Shown: positions 52,933 through 62,775, counted from the first letter of the stretch. The stretch is DNA of 64,000 bases from Mangrovibacterium diazotrophicum (GCF_003610535.1 NZ_RAPN01000001.1:2467320-2531319); one strand, 5' to 3'. Made by a program: numbers and translations. Notes: generated by a model not told the origin, from the letters alone.

Positions 52933-55212
52933 ATGAAAAAAACAATCATGCCTTTAATTATCCTTTGCTTTTCCCTATCGACAACTTTGGGGCAGTCGAT
53001 TCGACTAAACCTCGGCGATGAGTTTAGCTATCGACACTCCACATTTTCCCATAAGGACAATCAAAATCCGGCTGATGAAGAAATCACCCAAACTGAATCG
53101 TTCGACTGCCAACAGGTCAATTTCAAGGTCACAGAAGTGTTACCTCATCATTATAAATTAACTGCTCATTGCGAAACAGTTCAGCATTATGACAGGAGTA
53201 AAAATGAAAGTAATGAACAGTGGAAAACAGGACAGAATTACGACAAACCATTGAAAAATCAATACACCACGTTTTATTCCCCTGATTATGACGCTGAATT
53301 TATACTCACTGACAAAGGTGAGATTAAAGAAACAGTTATCCTTACACAAGTGTCCCTTGATAAGGATCATAAAAATAATGTTCCGGATTCGATTTTAGTT
53401 CGTCTTTTTGAAGGGGCAATTAATGGTTTTTTCTTCAATCATTCCAAAAAACTAAAACGCGGGCAAACAATTATCATCAACGAGCAAGAATGTACGGTTG
53501 AAGAGATTGTGAATAATCAACTTGTCTTGACATCAACATCCAATGGCCGGCAAATACAAAGTCAGTTGAAATACGATTTAAATAAGGGACTCTTGCTGGA
53601 GCGGAACAGCTATGAAGATTCTCATGGAAAAAATGAAAAGTCAGTCCGCTATCCTGCTCCCGGGGAACGAGAAGAAATTACTTACAAGACCGACGAGCGA
53701 AGAATAGTCAGCACCAGGCTTATTGTTGATAACCACAAACCTTTTCAATGTCGATTTCGTTCGAACGATTGCGAGAAGGATACTGTTTTCACCACAACTA
53801 ATGTCCGGATTCGGGGTAAAATTAAAAACCCGAGAGGCAATGGCGATGTGGCGATTCATTTTAATGAAAATGCCCCCAGTGCCTACTACCGAAATATGAT
53901 TATATCGAAAGTTGCTGAGGACAATACCTTTGAACTCCGATTTCATCTGGATCAGCCTCGCGAAGTTTCGTTTCGACAGCGAGAAGTTTCCTCCATTTAT
54001 TTAGCGCCTGGAGACGATGTTTACATTGAAGTAGATTTGGATGCTTTTGATGAAACAATTACCGCCACGGGCATTGGCAGCGATAAACTTAACCATTGTT
54101 TTCAAAAATTCCGTTTTGACGAAGAGGAAAAGTCAAGCATCCGACGAATGCAAAAGGATCGTGAACGAAATTGTAAGGAATTATCACCTCAGGAATACAA
54201 GAATTATTACCTGGATCTTCTTGAAAAACGACAGGCCTACTTAAACAGTCATTGTAAATGGATTCTCCCCGAACAATATTTGGCTGAATATTGGGAAACA
54301 CAAACAACAATCGTTAGTATTTTATCCAGCTATCCCGATAACCAAAAATACTACCGCAAGCAAGCCGGAAAACAACCATTTGAAATTGATAAAAACGTAT
54401 TCTTCGACTCCGCATTCTATTCGTTGATTCACCCTGATAATGATCTGATAGCTTTTTACGACAATTATGACCATTTTATCCGGGAATATGTTTTCTTCTT
54501 TCTGGATAAAAAACTAGATGCCATTACGGGTAAAGGAGCAGTTATAACAGTGAATAATTTCTTTGACAACTTATACTATTCGAATTATGGATTCAGCAAT
54601 TCTTTTTTTACAGGCACAACACAACATGTGCTAAAATATCAAACGGTTTGTGATGCCCTGAAACAAGCGAACTGGGATTGTTTTGTCGATCTTTACAAGC
54701 AGTTTATAGCAGAATACCCTGATGCCCCCAGAACAGACCTGCTAACTGAGGCCTATCACAAAGCTGAAAAAGTTGCACCAGGTCAATTCGCTTATAATTT
54801 TGAATTGTCCGATTTCGAAGGAAATAAAGTCAAGCTCTCTGATTTTAAAGGCAAAGTGGTGTATATCGATTTTTGGGCGACCTCCTGCGGCCCCTGCGTA
54901 GGGAGCATAAAAAAGTATGGTCTGGAAATGCAAGAGGCTTTTAAAGACACGGATGTTGTATTGCTTTATGTGGCCCTGGAAAACGATGTTGAACGTCCGA
55001 AAAAGCTGATGTCGGAACAAGGCATTGAAGGAGTACATTTGATCGCGAAAGGCAAGGAAGAGTCACTTATTCGCGAGAAATATTTCTTCAATGCCATACC
55101 GCGTTATTACCTCATTGATAAAGAAGGTCGAATTGTAGAGAAAGACGCTCCGGATCCCTATCAAATTGTTAAAGATCATTCGCTTTTACTTTCGGCCTTG
55201 GAGCCGCAATGA
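52933..55212 (+). CDS. TlpA-type thioredoxin-like protein with large N-terminal region
   Basis: A 759-aa exported protein with a Sec signal (cut near LGQ-S). About 600 residues of N-terminal sequence include a beta-rich part (about 280-370, GKIKNPRGNGDVAIHF, TxxGIG) resembling the DUF4369-like N-domain of Bacteroidota TlpA proteins, followed by a helical segment. The C-terminal 130 residues are a thioredoxin fold with active site C652-G-P-C655 (WATSCGPC) and IPRYYLIDKEGRIV. It reduces disulfides in the periplasm, or senses redox state. Its stop codon is in the same frame as the histidine kinase that follows. Confidence 0.85.
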   Translation: MKKTIMPLIILCFSLSTTLGQSIRLNLGDEFSYRHSTFSHKDNQNPADEEITQTESFDCQQVNFKVTEVLPHHYKLTAHCETVQHYDRSKNESNEQWKTGQNYDKPLKNQYTTFYSPDYDAEFILTDKGEIKETVILTQVSLDKDHKNNVPDSILVRLFEGAINGFFFNHSKKLKRGQTIIINEQECTVEEIVNNQLVLTSTSNGRQIQSQLKYDLNKGLLLERNSYEDSHGKNEKSVRYPAPGEREEITYKTDERRIVSTRLIVDNHKPFQCRFRSNDCEKDTVFTTTNVRIRGKIKNPRGNGDVAIHFNENAPSAYYRNMIISKVAEDNTFELRFHLDQPREVSFRQREVSSIYLAPGDDVYIEVDLDAFDETITATGIGSDKLNHCFQKFRFDEEEKSSIRRMQKDRERNCKELSPQEYKNYYLDLLEKRQAYLNSHCKWILPEQYLAEYWETQTTIVSILSSYPDNQKYYRKQAGKQPFEIDKNVFFDSAFYSLIHPDNDLIAFYDNYDHFIREYVFFFLDKKLDAITGKGAVITVNNFFDNLYYSNYGFSNSFFTGTTQHVLKYQTVCDALKQANWDCFVDLYKQFIAEYPDAPRTDLLTEAYHKAEKVAPGQFAYNFELSDFEGNKVKLSDFKGKVVYIDFWATSCGPCVGSIKKYGLEMQEAFKDTDVVLLYVALENDVERPKKLMSEQGIEGVHLIAKGKEESLIREKYFFNAIPRYYLIDKEGRIVEKDAPDPYQIVKDHSLLLSALEPQ

Positions 55213-55980
55213 AGAGCAGATGATAACGAGCAAACAATTTATCTGCTGAAGATTATCGCTGGTTCACTGGGGATTGTCCTGTTGCTGGTTGTGCTTGTTT
55301 TCCTATACACGCGACAGAAAAACAGGAGAAAGCTCAAACTCTCGAATTTAAACACCAAAGTACGTGAATTGGAGTTAACAGCTATTCGGGCGCAGATGAA
55401 TCCGCATTTCATGTACAATTGTTTGAATTCGATTCAAAACCTGGTGCAGCAAAAGCGATCGGATGAAGCGCAAACCTACATCTCGAAGTTTGCATCGTTG
55501 ATCCGTGATGTTTTAAAATACAGTGACAAAGAAGAGATAACCCTGGCTGAAGAACTCAATGTCATTGAGAATTATGTGAGTCTGGAAAACCTCCGTTTCG
55601 ACATTGATTTTCGGACACACCTGGACGAACAAGTTGATATTTACGCGGTGTTTGTTCCGCCACTCTTGCTTCAGCCGCTGGTTGAGAATGCAATCATTCA
55701 CGGATTAGCACCCAAAGCTGACGACAAACGATTAGATTTACAAATCAACGCAAGGCCTGATTTCGTTTGCATTACGATTGAAGACAACGGAGTGGGAAGA
55801 AAGCGGGTCGGAATGAATAAAAATCAGGGCACAGGTAACGGATTGAAATTTAGCCGGGAGCGCCTTGACTTGATGAAGGCAAAACTCAATATAGATTATA
55901 AAATGACAATAACAGACCTGGAAACTCCAAGCGGAGAACCCATTGGAACCCGGGTTGAAATTTGCATTTCAGATGAATAA
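55213..55980 (+). CDS. LytS-type histidine kinase, start disrupted
   Basis: The open frame runs from the TGA of the thioredoxin-like gene to 55980 and contains a transmembrane helix (codons 55237-55302), a coiled linker and a His_kinase domain with the phospho-acceptor His at 55405-55407 in AQMNPHFMYN, and an N/G-box ATPase (ENAIIHG, EDNGVGRK, GTGNGL). It lacks an ATG in its frame; the first alternative starts (TTG 55282, GTG 55291) cut into the transmembrane helix. Either it was fused to the thioredoxin protein and split by TGA, or an ATGA start at 55209 is followed by a 1-bp insertion. Length as seen 256 codons. Confidence 0.8.
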   Translation, partial: RADDNEQTIYLLKIIAGSLGIVLLLVVLVFLYTRQKNRRKLKLSNLNTKVRELELTAIRAQMNPHFMYNCLNSIQNLVQQKRSDEAQTYISKFASLIRDVLKYSDKEEITLAEELNVIENYVSLENLRFDIDFRTHLDEQVDIYAVFVPPLLLQPLVENAIIHGLAPKADDKRLDLQINARPDFVCITIEDNGVGRKRVGMNKNQGTGNGLKFSRERLDLMKAKLNIDYKMTITDLETPSGEPIGTRVEICISDE

Positions 55981-56722
55981 GATGACAACTATAAAAGCCA
56001 TTTTGGTTGATGACGAAAAAAATGGGCGGGAAAATCTTCGGGGCTTACTTCAGCAGTACTGCCCCGAAGTGAGCCTGCTTGCCGAAGCTCAAAATGCGCT
56101 ACAGGCGATCGACTTGATCCAGGAACACCAGCCCGATTTGGTTTTTCTTGATATTGAAATGCCCGGTGGCAATGGATTTAAAGTACTCGAGTTCTTTAAA
56201 GAGCCTCAATTCAGCGTCATTTTCGTTACGGCCTATGACCATTACGCGATCCAGGCCATTCGCTTTTCCGCCTTGGATTACATCCTGAAGCCGATTGATC
56301 TATTGCTATTGAAGAGTGCTGTCAACCGGTTCGTTGAGCAAAAATCTACGGAGGATAAACGGTTGGAGCAGTTTTTAAAGAATGAAACTAGAACGAAGGA
56401 GAACAAAAGAATCGCGCTCCCGATGACCGATATGATCAACTATATTGAGATCAACTGTATTATCAAATGTCAGGGCGAAGCCAATTACACTCGATTCTAC
56501 CTGACTGGCGGAAAAGAATATTTGGTGTCGAAATCACTTGTCGAATACGAAGAGATCCTCAATGGTTTTGGTTTTTTTCGCACCCATAAATCATTTCTGG
56601 TGAATGTTTCACACATCGTCTCCTTTGTAAAAACCGATGGTGGATACCTTGTGATGTCTGACAAATCGACTGTTCCGGTTTCCCGACGAAAAAAAGAATT
56701 GGTTTTAAAGGAAATCCAATAA
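55973..56722 (+). CDS. LytR/AlgR-family response regulator
   Basis: A 249-aa regulator. The receiver domain (about 5-120) has VDDEKNGRENL, the phospho-Asp in LVFLDIEMPGGNG and the ...KPID lysine; the LytTR DNA-binding domain (about 145-245) has YIEINCIIKCQGEANYTRFYL and RTHKSFLVNVSHI. The ATG at 55973 overlaps the end of the kinase gene by 8 bp, so it is translationally coupled to the cognate kinase. The earlier start at 55943 would extend the receiver with residues encoded by the kinase gene. Confidence 0.92.
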   Translation: MNKMTTIKAILVDDEKNGRENLRGLLQQYCPEVSLLAEAQNALQAIDLIQEHQPDLVFLDIEMPGGNGFKVLEFFKEPQFSVIFVTAYDHYAIQAIRFSALDYILKPIDLLLLKSAVNRFVEQKSTEDKRLEQFLKNETRTKENKRIALPMTDMINYIEINCIIKCQGEANYTRFYLTGGKEYLVSKSLVEYEEILNGFGFFRTHKSFLVNVSHIVSFVKTDGGYLVMSDKSTVPVSRRKKELVLKEIQ

Positions 56723-56805
56723 ATAAAAACAAAAAAGCTTCGTAGTAGCAATTCAAAGACAAATAAATGTCGATCGTATCACTCCCACGGAGCTCTCTTC
56801 TACTC

Positions 56806-57609
56806 TTAGCCTTTAAAATCTTTTACAATCTCGTTTACTCCGTCCAGCACATAGTGCGGACGATAGGCAAACTCGTCAATTGTTGCCCGGCTCGAGATTC
56901 CTGACAAGACCAGGCAAGTGTCAATTTCAGCCTCGATGCCCGCGACAATATCGGTATCCATGCGGTCGCCAATAATGATCGTTTCCTCACGTTGGACATT
57001 GAGTTTTCGCAGCGCAATACGCATCATCAGCGGGTTCGGCTTGCCCACAAAGTACGCTTGCTTGCCGGTTGCCAACTCAATGGGTGCAATCAGCGCTTTG
57101 GTTGCCGGAGCAATACCATTCTCGATGGGCCCACTCACATCCGGGTTCGTACCAATCAATTTCGCGCCCCGCTTCACTAGGTTCACCGCCTTTTCAATGA
57201 CTTCGTAACTGTACGAACGCGCCTCGCCCATCACCACATAATCCGGGTCGATGTTATTGCTGGAATAGCCCGCGTTGTAAATGGCATTAATCAGGCCGGC
57301 TTCGCCAATAATGTAAGCGCTGCCGTTGGGTTTCTGGCTCTGCAGAAAAGAAGCCGTCGCCAGCGCGCTGGTGTAAAAATGCTCAGTTCCAACGTCCAGC
57401 CCCATGCGCGATAATTTACCCTGCAGCTCGCGAATGGTGCGCTCACTTGAGTTGGTCAGGAAAACAAACTTCTTATTTTCGGACTGCAGCCACGACACGA
57501 ACTCTTTCACACCATCCAGAATTTTATTTCCGTGGTAGATGACACCGTCCATATCGCAGATGAATCCTGATTTATTGCGAATTTTTTCAATAATTGCCTT
57601 GTCGACCAT
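56806..57609 (-). CDS. HAD-IIA phosphatase, NagD type
   Basis: A 267-aa HAD-superfamily phosphatase with a C2 cap. The nucleophile motif is CDMDGVIYHG (D19, D21), motif II is the Ser/Thr in FLTNSS, and motif IV includes GDRMDTDI near 215. NagD-like enzymes dephosphorylate nucleoside monophosphates or sugar phosphates; the exact substrate is unknown. A 3'-terminal duplicate of 28 bp is at 52606-52633. Confidence 0.9.
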   Translation of the reverse strand: MVDKAIIEKIRNKSGFICDMDGVIYHGNKILDGVKEFVSWLQSENKKFVFLTNSSERTIRELQGKLSRMGLDVGTEHFYTSALATASFLQSQKPNGSAYIIGEAGLINAIYNAGYSSNNIDPDYVVMGEARSYSYEVIEKAVNLVKRGAKLIGTNPDVSGPIENGIAPATKALIAPIELATGKQAYFVGKPNPLMMRIALRKLNVQREETIIIGDRMDTDIVAGIEAEIDTCLVLSGISSRATIDEFAYRPHYVLDGVNEIVKDFKG

Positions 57610-57707
57610 GATTTGTCTTTTTGAATTTTTTCAAGAGCATGAAATTACAATCTTTGAAGCGATAATAGTAAGCAGCGACCACTTTTATCTAAGAGCGGCA
57701 GTAATTA

Positions 57708-57742
57708 ACAAAAAAGAGGTCACATCCGTGATGCAACCTCTT
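57708..57742 (-). terminator. Terminator of the miaB-mtaB operon
   Basis: On the minus strand a 13-bp stem (57730-57742 with 57714-57726, two G-U pairs), 3-nt loop and T-run lie just after the mtaB stop. Confidence 0.88.
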
Positions 57743-57766
57743 CTCCATATCTCATTTCAATAATGA

Positions 57767-59068
57767 CTATTCAACCAATTCGCCGATCACACGGGCGTCT
57801 TCCCCGCGTCCTTCGACTTTCAGCAGTTTCACTTTGTGGAAGGTGTTTTTCTCCAGCCCTTTGGCTTTAAAACGAACCGGAACATAGTGTTCTCCGTAGC
57901 CGTTTGCCACATTGCGACCGTCGATGCCTTCAATCAAAACCGTTTGGGTTTTACCAACAAACGACTGCAGGAATTTCTCGCGGCTATCTTCCGACGCTTC
58001 GCGCAAACGGGCCGAGCGTTCGTTCTTTACTTTCTCGGGAATGTGGTTTTCCATCCGCTCGGCACGGGTTCCGCGACGAACCGAATACTTGAAGGTGTGC
58101 ACATGTCCGAAACCGAAGTTATTCACAGAATCAACACTTTGCTGGAATTCTTCCTCGCTTTCGTCGGGGAAACCAACAATCATATCAGTTGTAAAATTGA
58201 AGTCGGGATAGTGAGAGCGGAACAGCTTCACCACGTGCTCGAAGCGAGCCAAATCGTACATGCGGCGCATGCGAAGCAAAACCCTGTCGGAACCACTTTG
58301 CAAACACAAGTGCAGGTGGGGAACCAACTTCGGATTCTCGAACAACTTCACAAAGTCGTCGCTGAAACCATCGGGTTCCAACGATGAAATCCGAACGCGG
58401 AAATCACCTTCAACATTCAGAATGGCTTCCAGCACATCTTCAAAACGTTTGTCTTCCCACTCGTAACGGCCAATATTCACACCGGTAATGACCAGCTCTT
58501 TGAAACCGTTGGCGAGTGTATCTTTTACGTTTTCGATAATCTGTGGCAACGGGCGGCTCACGGCACGTCCGCGCACCGACGGGATGATGCAGAAGGTGCA
58601 GAAGTTATCACAGCCATCCTGAATTTTGATGGCACTGCGCGTATGCAAACTTTTGTCCACCGCATGAAACTGGAACACATCGGCATGCAGTTTTTCCGGG
58701 TGCATCAGCTCACCACCAAAGTGGCCGTTCACCAAATTCAGAATCGATCCCTTGCGGTTGTTCTCGACCACGTAGGTAATCTTCTCCTCGCCTTCCAGCG
58801 TTTCTTTATAATTGTTCGCCATACAACCGGTAACCACCACCACCGAACCTTGATTGTTACGGGCAGCCTGGCTGATTGTATTCCGCGATTTCTGATCGCT
58901 CTGGTTGGTTACCGTGCAGGTGTTTACCACTACCACATCGGCTTGTTCCTTGAAGTCGACAACTTCGTAGCCAGCCTTGTCAAAATCCGATACCAAAGCA
59001 TCGGTCTCGTACTGGTTCAAACGGCAACCAAGCGTTTTAAAAGCGACGCGTTTTTTTACTGAATCCAT
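57767..59068 (-). CDS. mtaB: tRNA ms2t6A37 methylthiotransferase
   Basis: A 433-aa radical SAM enzyme that adds the methylthio group to N6-threonylcarbamoyladenosine 37 of tRNA. Three parts: UPF0004 domain with FKTLGCRLNQYET, VNTCTVTNQSD and VVTGCMAN cysteines, radical SAM core with IQDGCDNFCTFCIIP (CxxxCxxC), and a C-terminal TRAM-like domain. The CRLNQ motif and TVTNQSD are typical of MtaB, not MiaB. It overlaps the upstream miaB gene by one base, so both are co-transcribed. Confidence 0.93.
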   Translation of the reverse strand: MDSVKKRVAFKTLGCRLNQYETDALVSDFDKAGYEVVDFKEQADVVVVNTCTVTNQSDQKSRNTISQAARNNQGSVVVVTGCMANNYKETLEGEEKITYVVENNRKGSILNLVNGHFGGELMHPEKLHADVFQFHAVDKSLHTRSAIKIQDGCDNFCTFCIIPSVRGRAVSRPLPQIIENVKDTLANGFKELVITGVNIGRYEWEDKRFEDVLEAILNVEGDFRVRISSLEPDGFSDDFVKLFENPKLVPHLHLCLQSGSDRVLLRMRRMYDLARFEHVVKLFRSHYPDFNFTTDMIVGFPDESEEEFQQSVDSVNNFGFGHVHTFKYSVRRGTRAERMENHIPEKVKNERSARLREASEDSREKFLQSFVGKTQTVLIEGIDGRNVANGYGEHYVPVRFKAKGLEKNTFHKVKLLKVEGRGEDARVIGELVE

Positions 59069-60426
59069 TATTCGTTTACTGTTTCTTCCTGAAGTACCAA
59101 TTCACCACTCATTGAAAAATCGGCAGCCTGTGTAATTTTCACATCCACGATTTTCCCCATCAATTCAGGAGCTTTCCGGTCCAGACGAACCTGGATTTTT
59201 CCTTCAGTCAATCCCATGGAATGACCGGTTTTCCGGTCAGAGCCGTTCACCAACAAACGTATGGTTTTACCAACCATGCTTTCGTTGTATTCACGGGTAT
59301 ATATTTTCATCACTTCCGAAAGGTCGTGGTAGCGTTCCTTCTTCACATCCTGCGAAACTTCGTCCTGCCAACGGTAGCTTGCAGCTCCGGGACGCGGCGA
59401 GTACATCGCAATGTAGGCCATGTTGAACTTGAATTCGTGGAAAGCATCAACGGTATGCTGATATTCCTTATCTCCCTCGCTGGTAAAACCAACAATGATG
59501 TCGGTGAAAAGGGTTGCCGTCGGCAGCAGCTCGCGAATATCGTCCACAATCTTGCGGTACTTGTCCATCGAGTGCTTACGGTTCATTTTAATCAGCACCT
59601 TCTCGTCGCCACTTTGCATAGGTAGGTGGATCTGGTTCGCCAAACAAGGGTATTCGGCAATCATTTCAATCACATCGCGGGTCATATCCTGCGGGTGTGG
59701 CGAAGTAAAGTAAACCCAAAATTCCTCGCCCGACTGGTTGCCGTACTCGCCGATTTGGCGCAGCAACTCCGAAAAGCTCACTTCTTCGCCCTGCTTATCG
59801 AGTCCGTACGAGTTGACGTTTTGTCCCAGCAGCGTAATCGATTTATAACCTTGATTCACCAGGTGACGAACCTCGGCAACAATATCGCCCGACGGACGCG
59901 AAACCTCGCGACCACGCGTGTAAGGCACAGCGCAATAGGTGCAAAATTTGTCGCAACCATTCTGGATTGGGACAAAAGCTTCATAGCTCGATTGGTATTT
60001 CGGTTTAATTTGCCACAAATCAACAATGTGCTCATTCTTTGGCATCACCGGTTTCGGCTCGGCAACCCGAAGCGAAGCTGCGTTGACAATACCGTAGCTA
60101 CGAATCATATCAGGAAACTGGCTCAGTTCGCTCATCGGGAAAATGATGTCGAACTGCTTCAGCAATTTTTCTTTATCGGCAGCCAATACACAGCCCGACA
60201 AAAAAGTAATCAGGTTGCGCTTATTCTTGGCCTTGTTCCATTGGGAGATTTTGTTGTATACCTTGTCGATCGGCTTTTGCCGAACCGAGCAGGCCAACAT
60301 ACCTAACAAATTGGCTTCTTCCTCATTTTCCGTCCGCTGGTAGCCCATACTTTCCAACACCGCAGCAACACGCTCACTGTCGGAAATATTCATTTGGCAG
60401 CCCAATGTAATTAAGTGATACTTCAT
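59068..60426 (-). CDS. miaB: tRNA ms2i6A37 methylthiotransferase
   Basis: Methylthiolates isopentenyladenosine 37. The 452-aa protein has ITLGCQMNISDSERV at the N-terminus, a second Cys in LACSVRQK, a third in LSGCVL, and the radical SAM motif NGCDKFCTYCAVPYTRGREVSRP followed by LLGQNVNSYG, which is diagnostic of MiaB. A C-terminal TRAM domain completes the protein. Start taken as ATG at 60426; 60447 adds seven residues of no similarity. First gene of the miaB-mtaB pair. Confidence 0.93.
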   Translation of the reverse strand: MKYHLITLGCQMNISDSERVAAVLESMGYQRTENEEEANLLGMLACSVRQKPIDKVYNKISQWNKAKNKRNLITFLSGCVLAADKEKLLKQFDIIFPMSELSQFPDMIRSYGIVNAASLRVAEPKPVMPKNEHIVDLWQIKPKYQSSYEAFVPIQNGCDKFCTYCAVPYTRGREVSRPSGDIVAEVRHLVNQGYKSITLLGQNVNSYGLDKQGEEVSFSELLRQIGEYGNQSGEEFWVYFTSPHPQDMTRDVIEMIAEYPCLANQIHLPMQSGDEKVLIKMNRKHSMDKYRKIVDDIRELLPTATLFTDIIVGFTSEGDKEYQHTVDAFHEFKFNMAYIAMYSPRPGAASYRWQDEVSQDVKKERYHDLSEVMKIYTREYNESMVGKTIRLLVNGSDRKTGHSMGLTEGKIQVRLDRKAPELMGKIVDVKITQAADFSMSGELVLQEETVNE

Positions 60427-60506
60427 TTGTAAAAATCCAAATTTCAAATTCCAAAATTCAAAATAGCTTTTCTCGAGACTCGCGTCTCATTACTCGCTAC
60501 TTTGAT

Positions 60507-61187
60507 CTAAAAGTATACCTCACAGTGAATTTGATCGCGATCGAAGCCTTTGTCTTTCAACACTTCAATGGCGTCAAAAATCATGTTACTGTTTCCGCAG
60601 AGATAGAACTGTGTGTTCTTCTCAAAGTCAGCACTTTTCAGGTATTTCGTCAAACGTCCGTGCACTTTGCCGGTCTTGTCGCCCGAGGTACACAAAATAT
60701 GACGATCAGCCGCGTATTCCTGTTTATCGTAAGCTTCGCTTCCGTAACGCACCCCGTGAATCAGCGTGTAATCCAAATTCGGGTACGTACGAACCATGCT
60801 GCGGAAAGGGGCAATCCCCGTGCCGCTGGCGATAAACACGAACTTATGGTCCTTAATTTTCTTATCGTCGATTTTAAATTTACCGAAGGGGCCGTTTACT
60901 TCCACCAGGTCACCCGGCTTGAGTTTGCTCAACTTCGGCGTGAAATAGCCATCTTTCACCTCTTTCACAAGCACTTCCAGGTACTCGTCGTTTTCACCAC
61001 TGTAAATCGAATATTCGCGACTTTGGTAGTCGCCCTGAATTCCCAGTGAAATGTGTTGTCCGGCGTGATATTTAAATCGACTTTTAGGTAATCGAATAGA
61101 AAAAGCCTCATCGGTTAATTTTCTGATTTCTTTCACCTTGTAAAAAGTCTCGTCCAATGTAATATCCGGTTTAAATTCCATAGTCAT
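60507..61187 (-). CDS. FNR-type flavin oxidoreductase
   Basis: About 226-aa ferredoxin-NADP reductase-like enzyme. FAD-binding REYSIYSGEND (about 55-65) and phosphate-binding GPFGKFKI (about 98-105), then NAD(P)-binding SGTGIAPFRSMV (about 120-131), LIHGVRYGSEAYD and a C-terminal YLCGNSNMIFDAI...VYF aromatic end. It transfers electrons between NAD(P)H and a small carrier. The electron partner is not in the window except for a flavodoxin-like gene that is divergent and 160 bp away. Start at 61187 or 61181. Confidence 0.88.
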   Translation of the reverse strand: MTMEFKPDITLDETFYKVKEIRKLTDEAFSIRLPKSRFKYHAGQHISLGIQGDYQSREYSIYSGENDEYLEVLVKEVKDGYFTPKLSKLKPGDLVEVNGPFGKFKIDDKKIKDHKFVFIASGTGIAPFRSMVRTYPNLDYTLIHGVRYGSEAYDKQEYAADRHILCTSGDKTGKVHGRLTKYLKSADFEKNTQFYLCGNSNMIFDAIEVLKDKGFDRDQIHCEVYF

Positions 61188-61345
61188 GGCTAAAATATTT
61201 TGGGCTGCAAAGATATTGATTTTTTTCAATAAGGACATCGCTGTCCGATTATATCTTAAACTGCTTATAAATAATTAATTTGCCACCCGAAAGGTTCAAC
61301 AGATTTTCGCAAAAACCGTATTTTTAATAAAAAAACCTAAACGCC

Positions 61346-61828
61346 ATGAAAACTGCCATCATCTACATGTCTTCGCACGGCACGGTGACCAAGATTGTGA
61401 AACAACTGGCGAGTCAACTGTCGGGCGAAATTCAACTTTACAATGTGCGCGAAAACAAACAGGTTGACATTGAACACTCCGACCGCGTGATCATCGGGGG
61501 CTCCATCCACGGAGGAAAAATCCAGAACGGAATCCGTCAATTTTGCGAAGAAAATCAGAAGAATCTGGTTACAAAAGAATTGGGACTTTTCATCTGCTGC
61601 TTTTACGAAGGCCCCAAAGCTATTCAACAACTCAAGGACGCCTACCCAACGATGTTGCATAAACACGCCAAAGCTGAGACAATTATGGGAGGCGAGTTCA
61701 GACTCCAAAAGTTAAATCCGTTCGAGCGTTTCCTGGTGAAGCGAATTGCCAAAACAACCAGCGACATCGACAAACTGGACCGCCAAGCGTTTCAAAATTT
61801 TGTATCAGCTATGGAAAAGGCAAGTTAA
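61346..61828 (+). CDS. Flavodoxin-domain protein (HemG-like)
   Basis: A 160-aa FMN-binding flavodoxin fold. The P-loop for FMN phosphate reads MSSHGTVTKIV near residue 8-18 and GGSIHGGKIQNG near 51 forms the isoalloxazine loop. The length, RVIIGGSIHGG and KLNPFERFLVKR end resemble HemG-type protoporphyrinogen oxidases, but a domain-level call is safer. Divergent from the FNR-like gene. Confidence 0.85.
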   Translation: MKTAIIYMSSHGTVTKIVKQLASQLSGEIQLYNVRENKQVDIEHSDRVIIGGSIHGGKIQNGIRQFCEENQKNLVTKELGLFICCFYEGPKAIQQLKDAYPTMLHKHAKAETIMGGEFRLQKLNPFERFLVKRIAKTTSDIDKLDRQAFQNFVSAMEKAS

Positions 61829-61847
61829 CCATTCCCAATGAATCAAA

Positions 61848-62558
61848 TTAGAAGGCCAGGTAAAAATCTTTCGTCAGTTGCCGGTACTGCTCGGTGTACT
61901 CTCCCGTTTCTGCGTGGCGTATGTAGATTGATTCAATCAGGTCAACCTGACTATCTCGGGACAACTCGACCAGTATCCGGTGAGATTTCTTGCGCTCATC
62001 CGGAAAAACACGGGCACACTTGGTCACCCAAAGTCCGAGTGTCCGTGCCAGGTACCGCAGCCGTTCCTCTTTATCCGATGGCAATACCAAACTGATGCGG
62101 CCGCGTGGCTCCAGTAAATCTGCTGCTTTTGTCAGCAAATCCACCAAGGTTAAACTATCGGCATGACGAGCCTTCGCTCTCTTGTCGTCGCCGGACTTGG
62201 GAGATTCGTCAAAAAAAGGAGGATTCGAGATAATGTGATCATATGTTTTTTCAGTCTCAAATTCCTGAAAAGCGGCAACAAACAATTGCAAACGCTCCAC
62301 CCAAGGCGAATTTCGAAAATTAGATTCGGCTTCCAGGGCTGCTGAAGGCTCTATTTCCACCGCATCAACACGCGCACTGGTGCGCTGCGCCGCCATCAAC
62401 GCCAACAATCCGGTACCGGCTCCCACATCCAAAATATTTTGCTCGGCACCAAAATCGACCCAGGCTCCCAACAGTACGCCATCGATGCCAACTTTCATAG
62501 CTGCCTGCTCCTGCACAACCCGAAATTGTTTGAACTGAAAAAAGGTATTTTTTGCCAT
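61848..62558 (-). CDS. trmN6: tRNA1(Val) adenine-37 N6-methyltransferase
   Basis: A 236-aa SAM-dependent methyltransferase of the YfiC/TrmN6 group. Motif I ILDVGAGTGLLALMAAQR, NPPFF (catalytic N-P-P-F) near 110, and FFQFKQFRVVQEQAAMKVGIDGVLLGAW at the N-terminus are typical. Makes m6A37 in tRNA(Val). Convergent with the flavodoxin gene, 19 bp apart. Confidence 0.9.
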   Translation of the reverse strand: MAKNTFFQFKQFRVVQEQAAMKVGIDGVLLGAWVDFGAEQNILDVGAGTGLLALMAAQRTSARVDAVEIEPSAALEAESNFRNSPWVERLQLFVAAFQEFETEKTYDHIISNPPFFDESPKSGDDKRAKARHADSLTLVDLLTKAADLLEPRGRISLVLPSDKEERLRYLARTLGLWVTKCARVFPDERKKSHRILVELSRDSQVDLIESIYIRHAETGEYTEQYRQLTKDFYLAF

Positions 62559-62746
62559 AAACTGCCCGAAATTAGTCTCATTTAACCAGCTCCGCCGAAA
62601 ACATCCTCAAAATTAATCTTTCCATAACAATCAAAACAAAAGTCACACAAACACACAACACGCTAAATTAGAGCAAGTAACAAACAATACATATCGCCCA
62701 AATTAAGCAAAGATTAAGCAAGAAATAAAAATTGACAATTTTCTGG

Positions 62747-62775
62747 TTTCTACATAAAAGTATTTTCTACATTTG
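62747..62775 (+). promoter_or_regulatory. Promoter of the small membrane-anchored protein gene
   Basis: TTTC (-33, one mismatch), a 17-bp spacer and TACATTTG (-7 consensus), 42 bp before the ATG at 62817. Confidence 0.6.

Noticed and set aside
55210-55247. Selenocysteine at the TGA between thioredoxin-like protein and kinase
   Set aside because: The nearby 7-bp stem has an 18-nt loop and lacks the short GGU-type apical loop of a bacterial SECIS; the position is not a redox motif.
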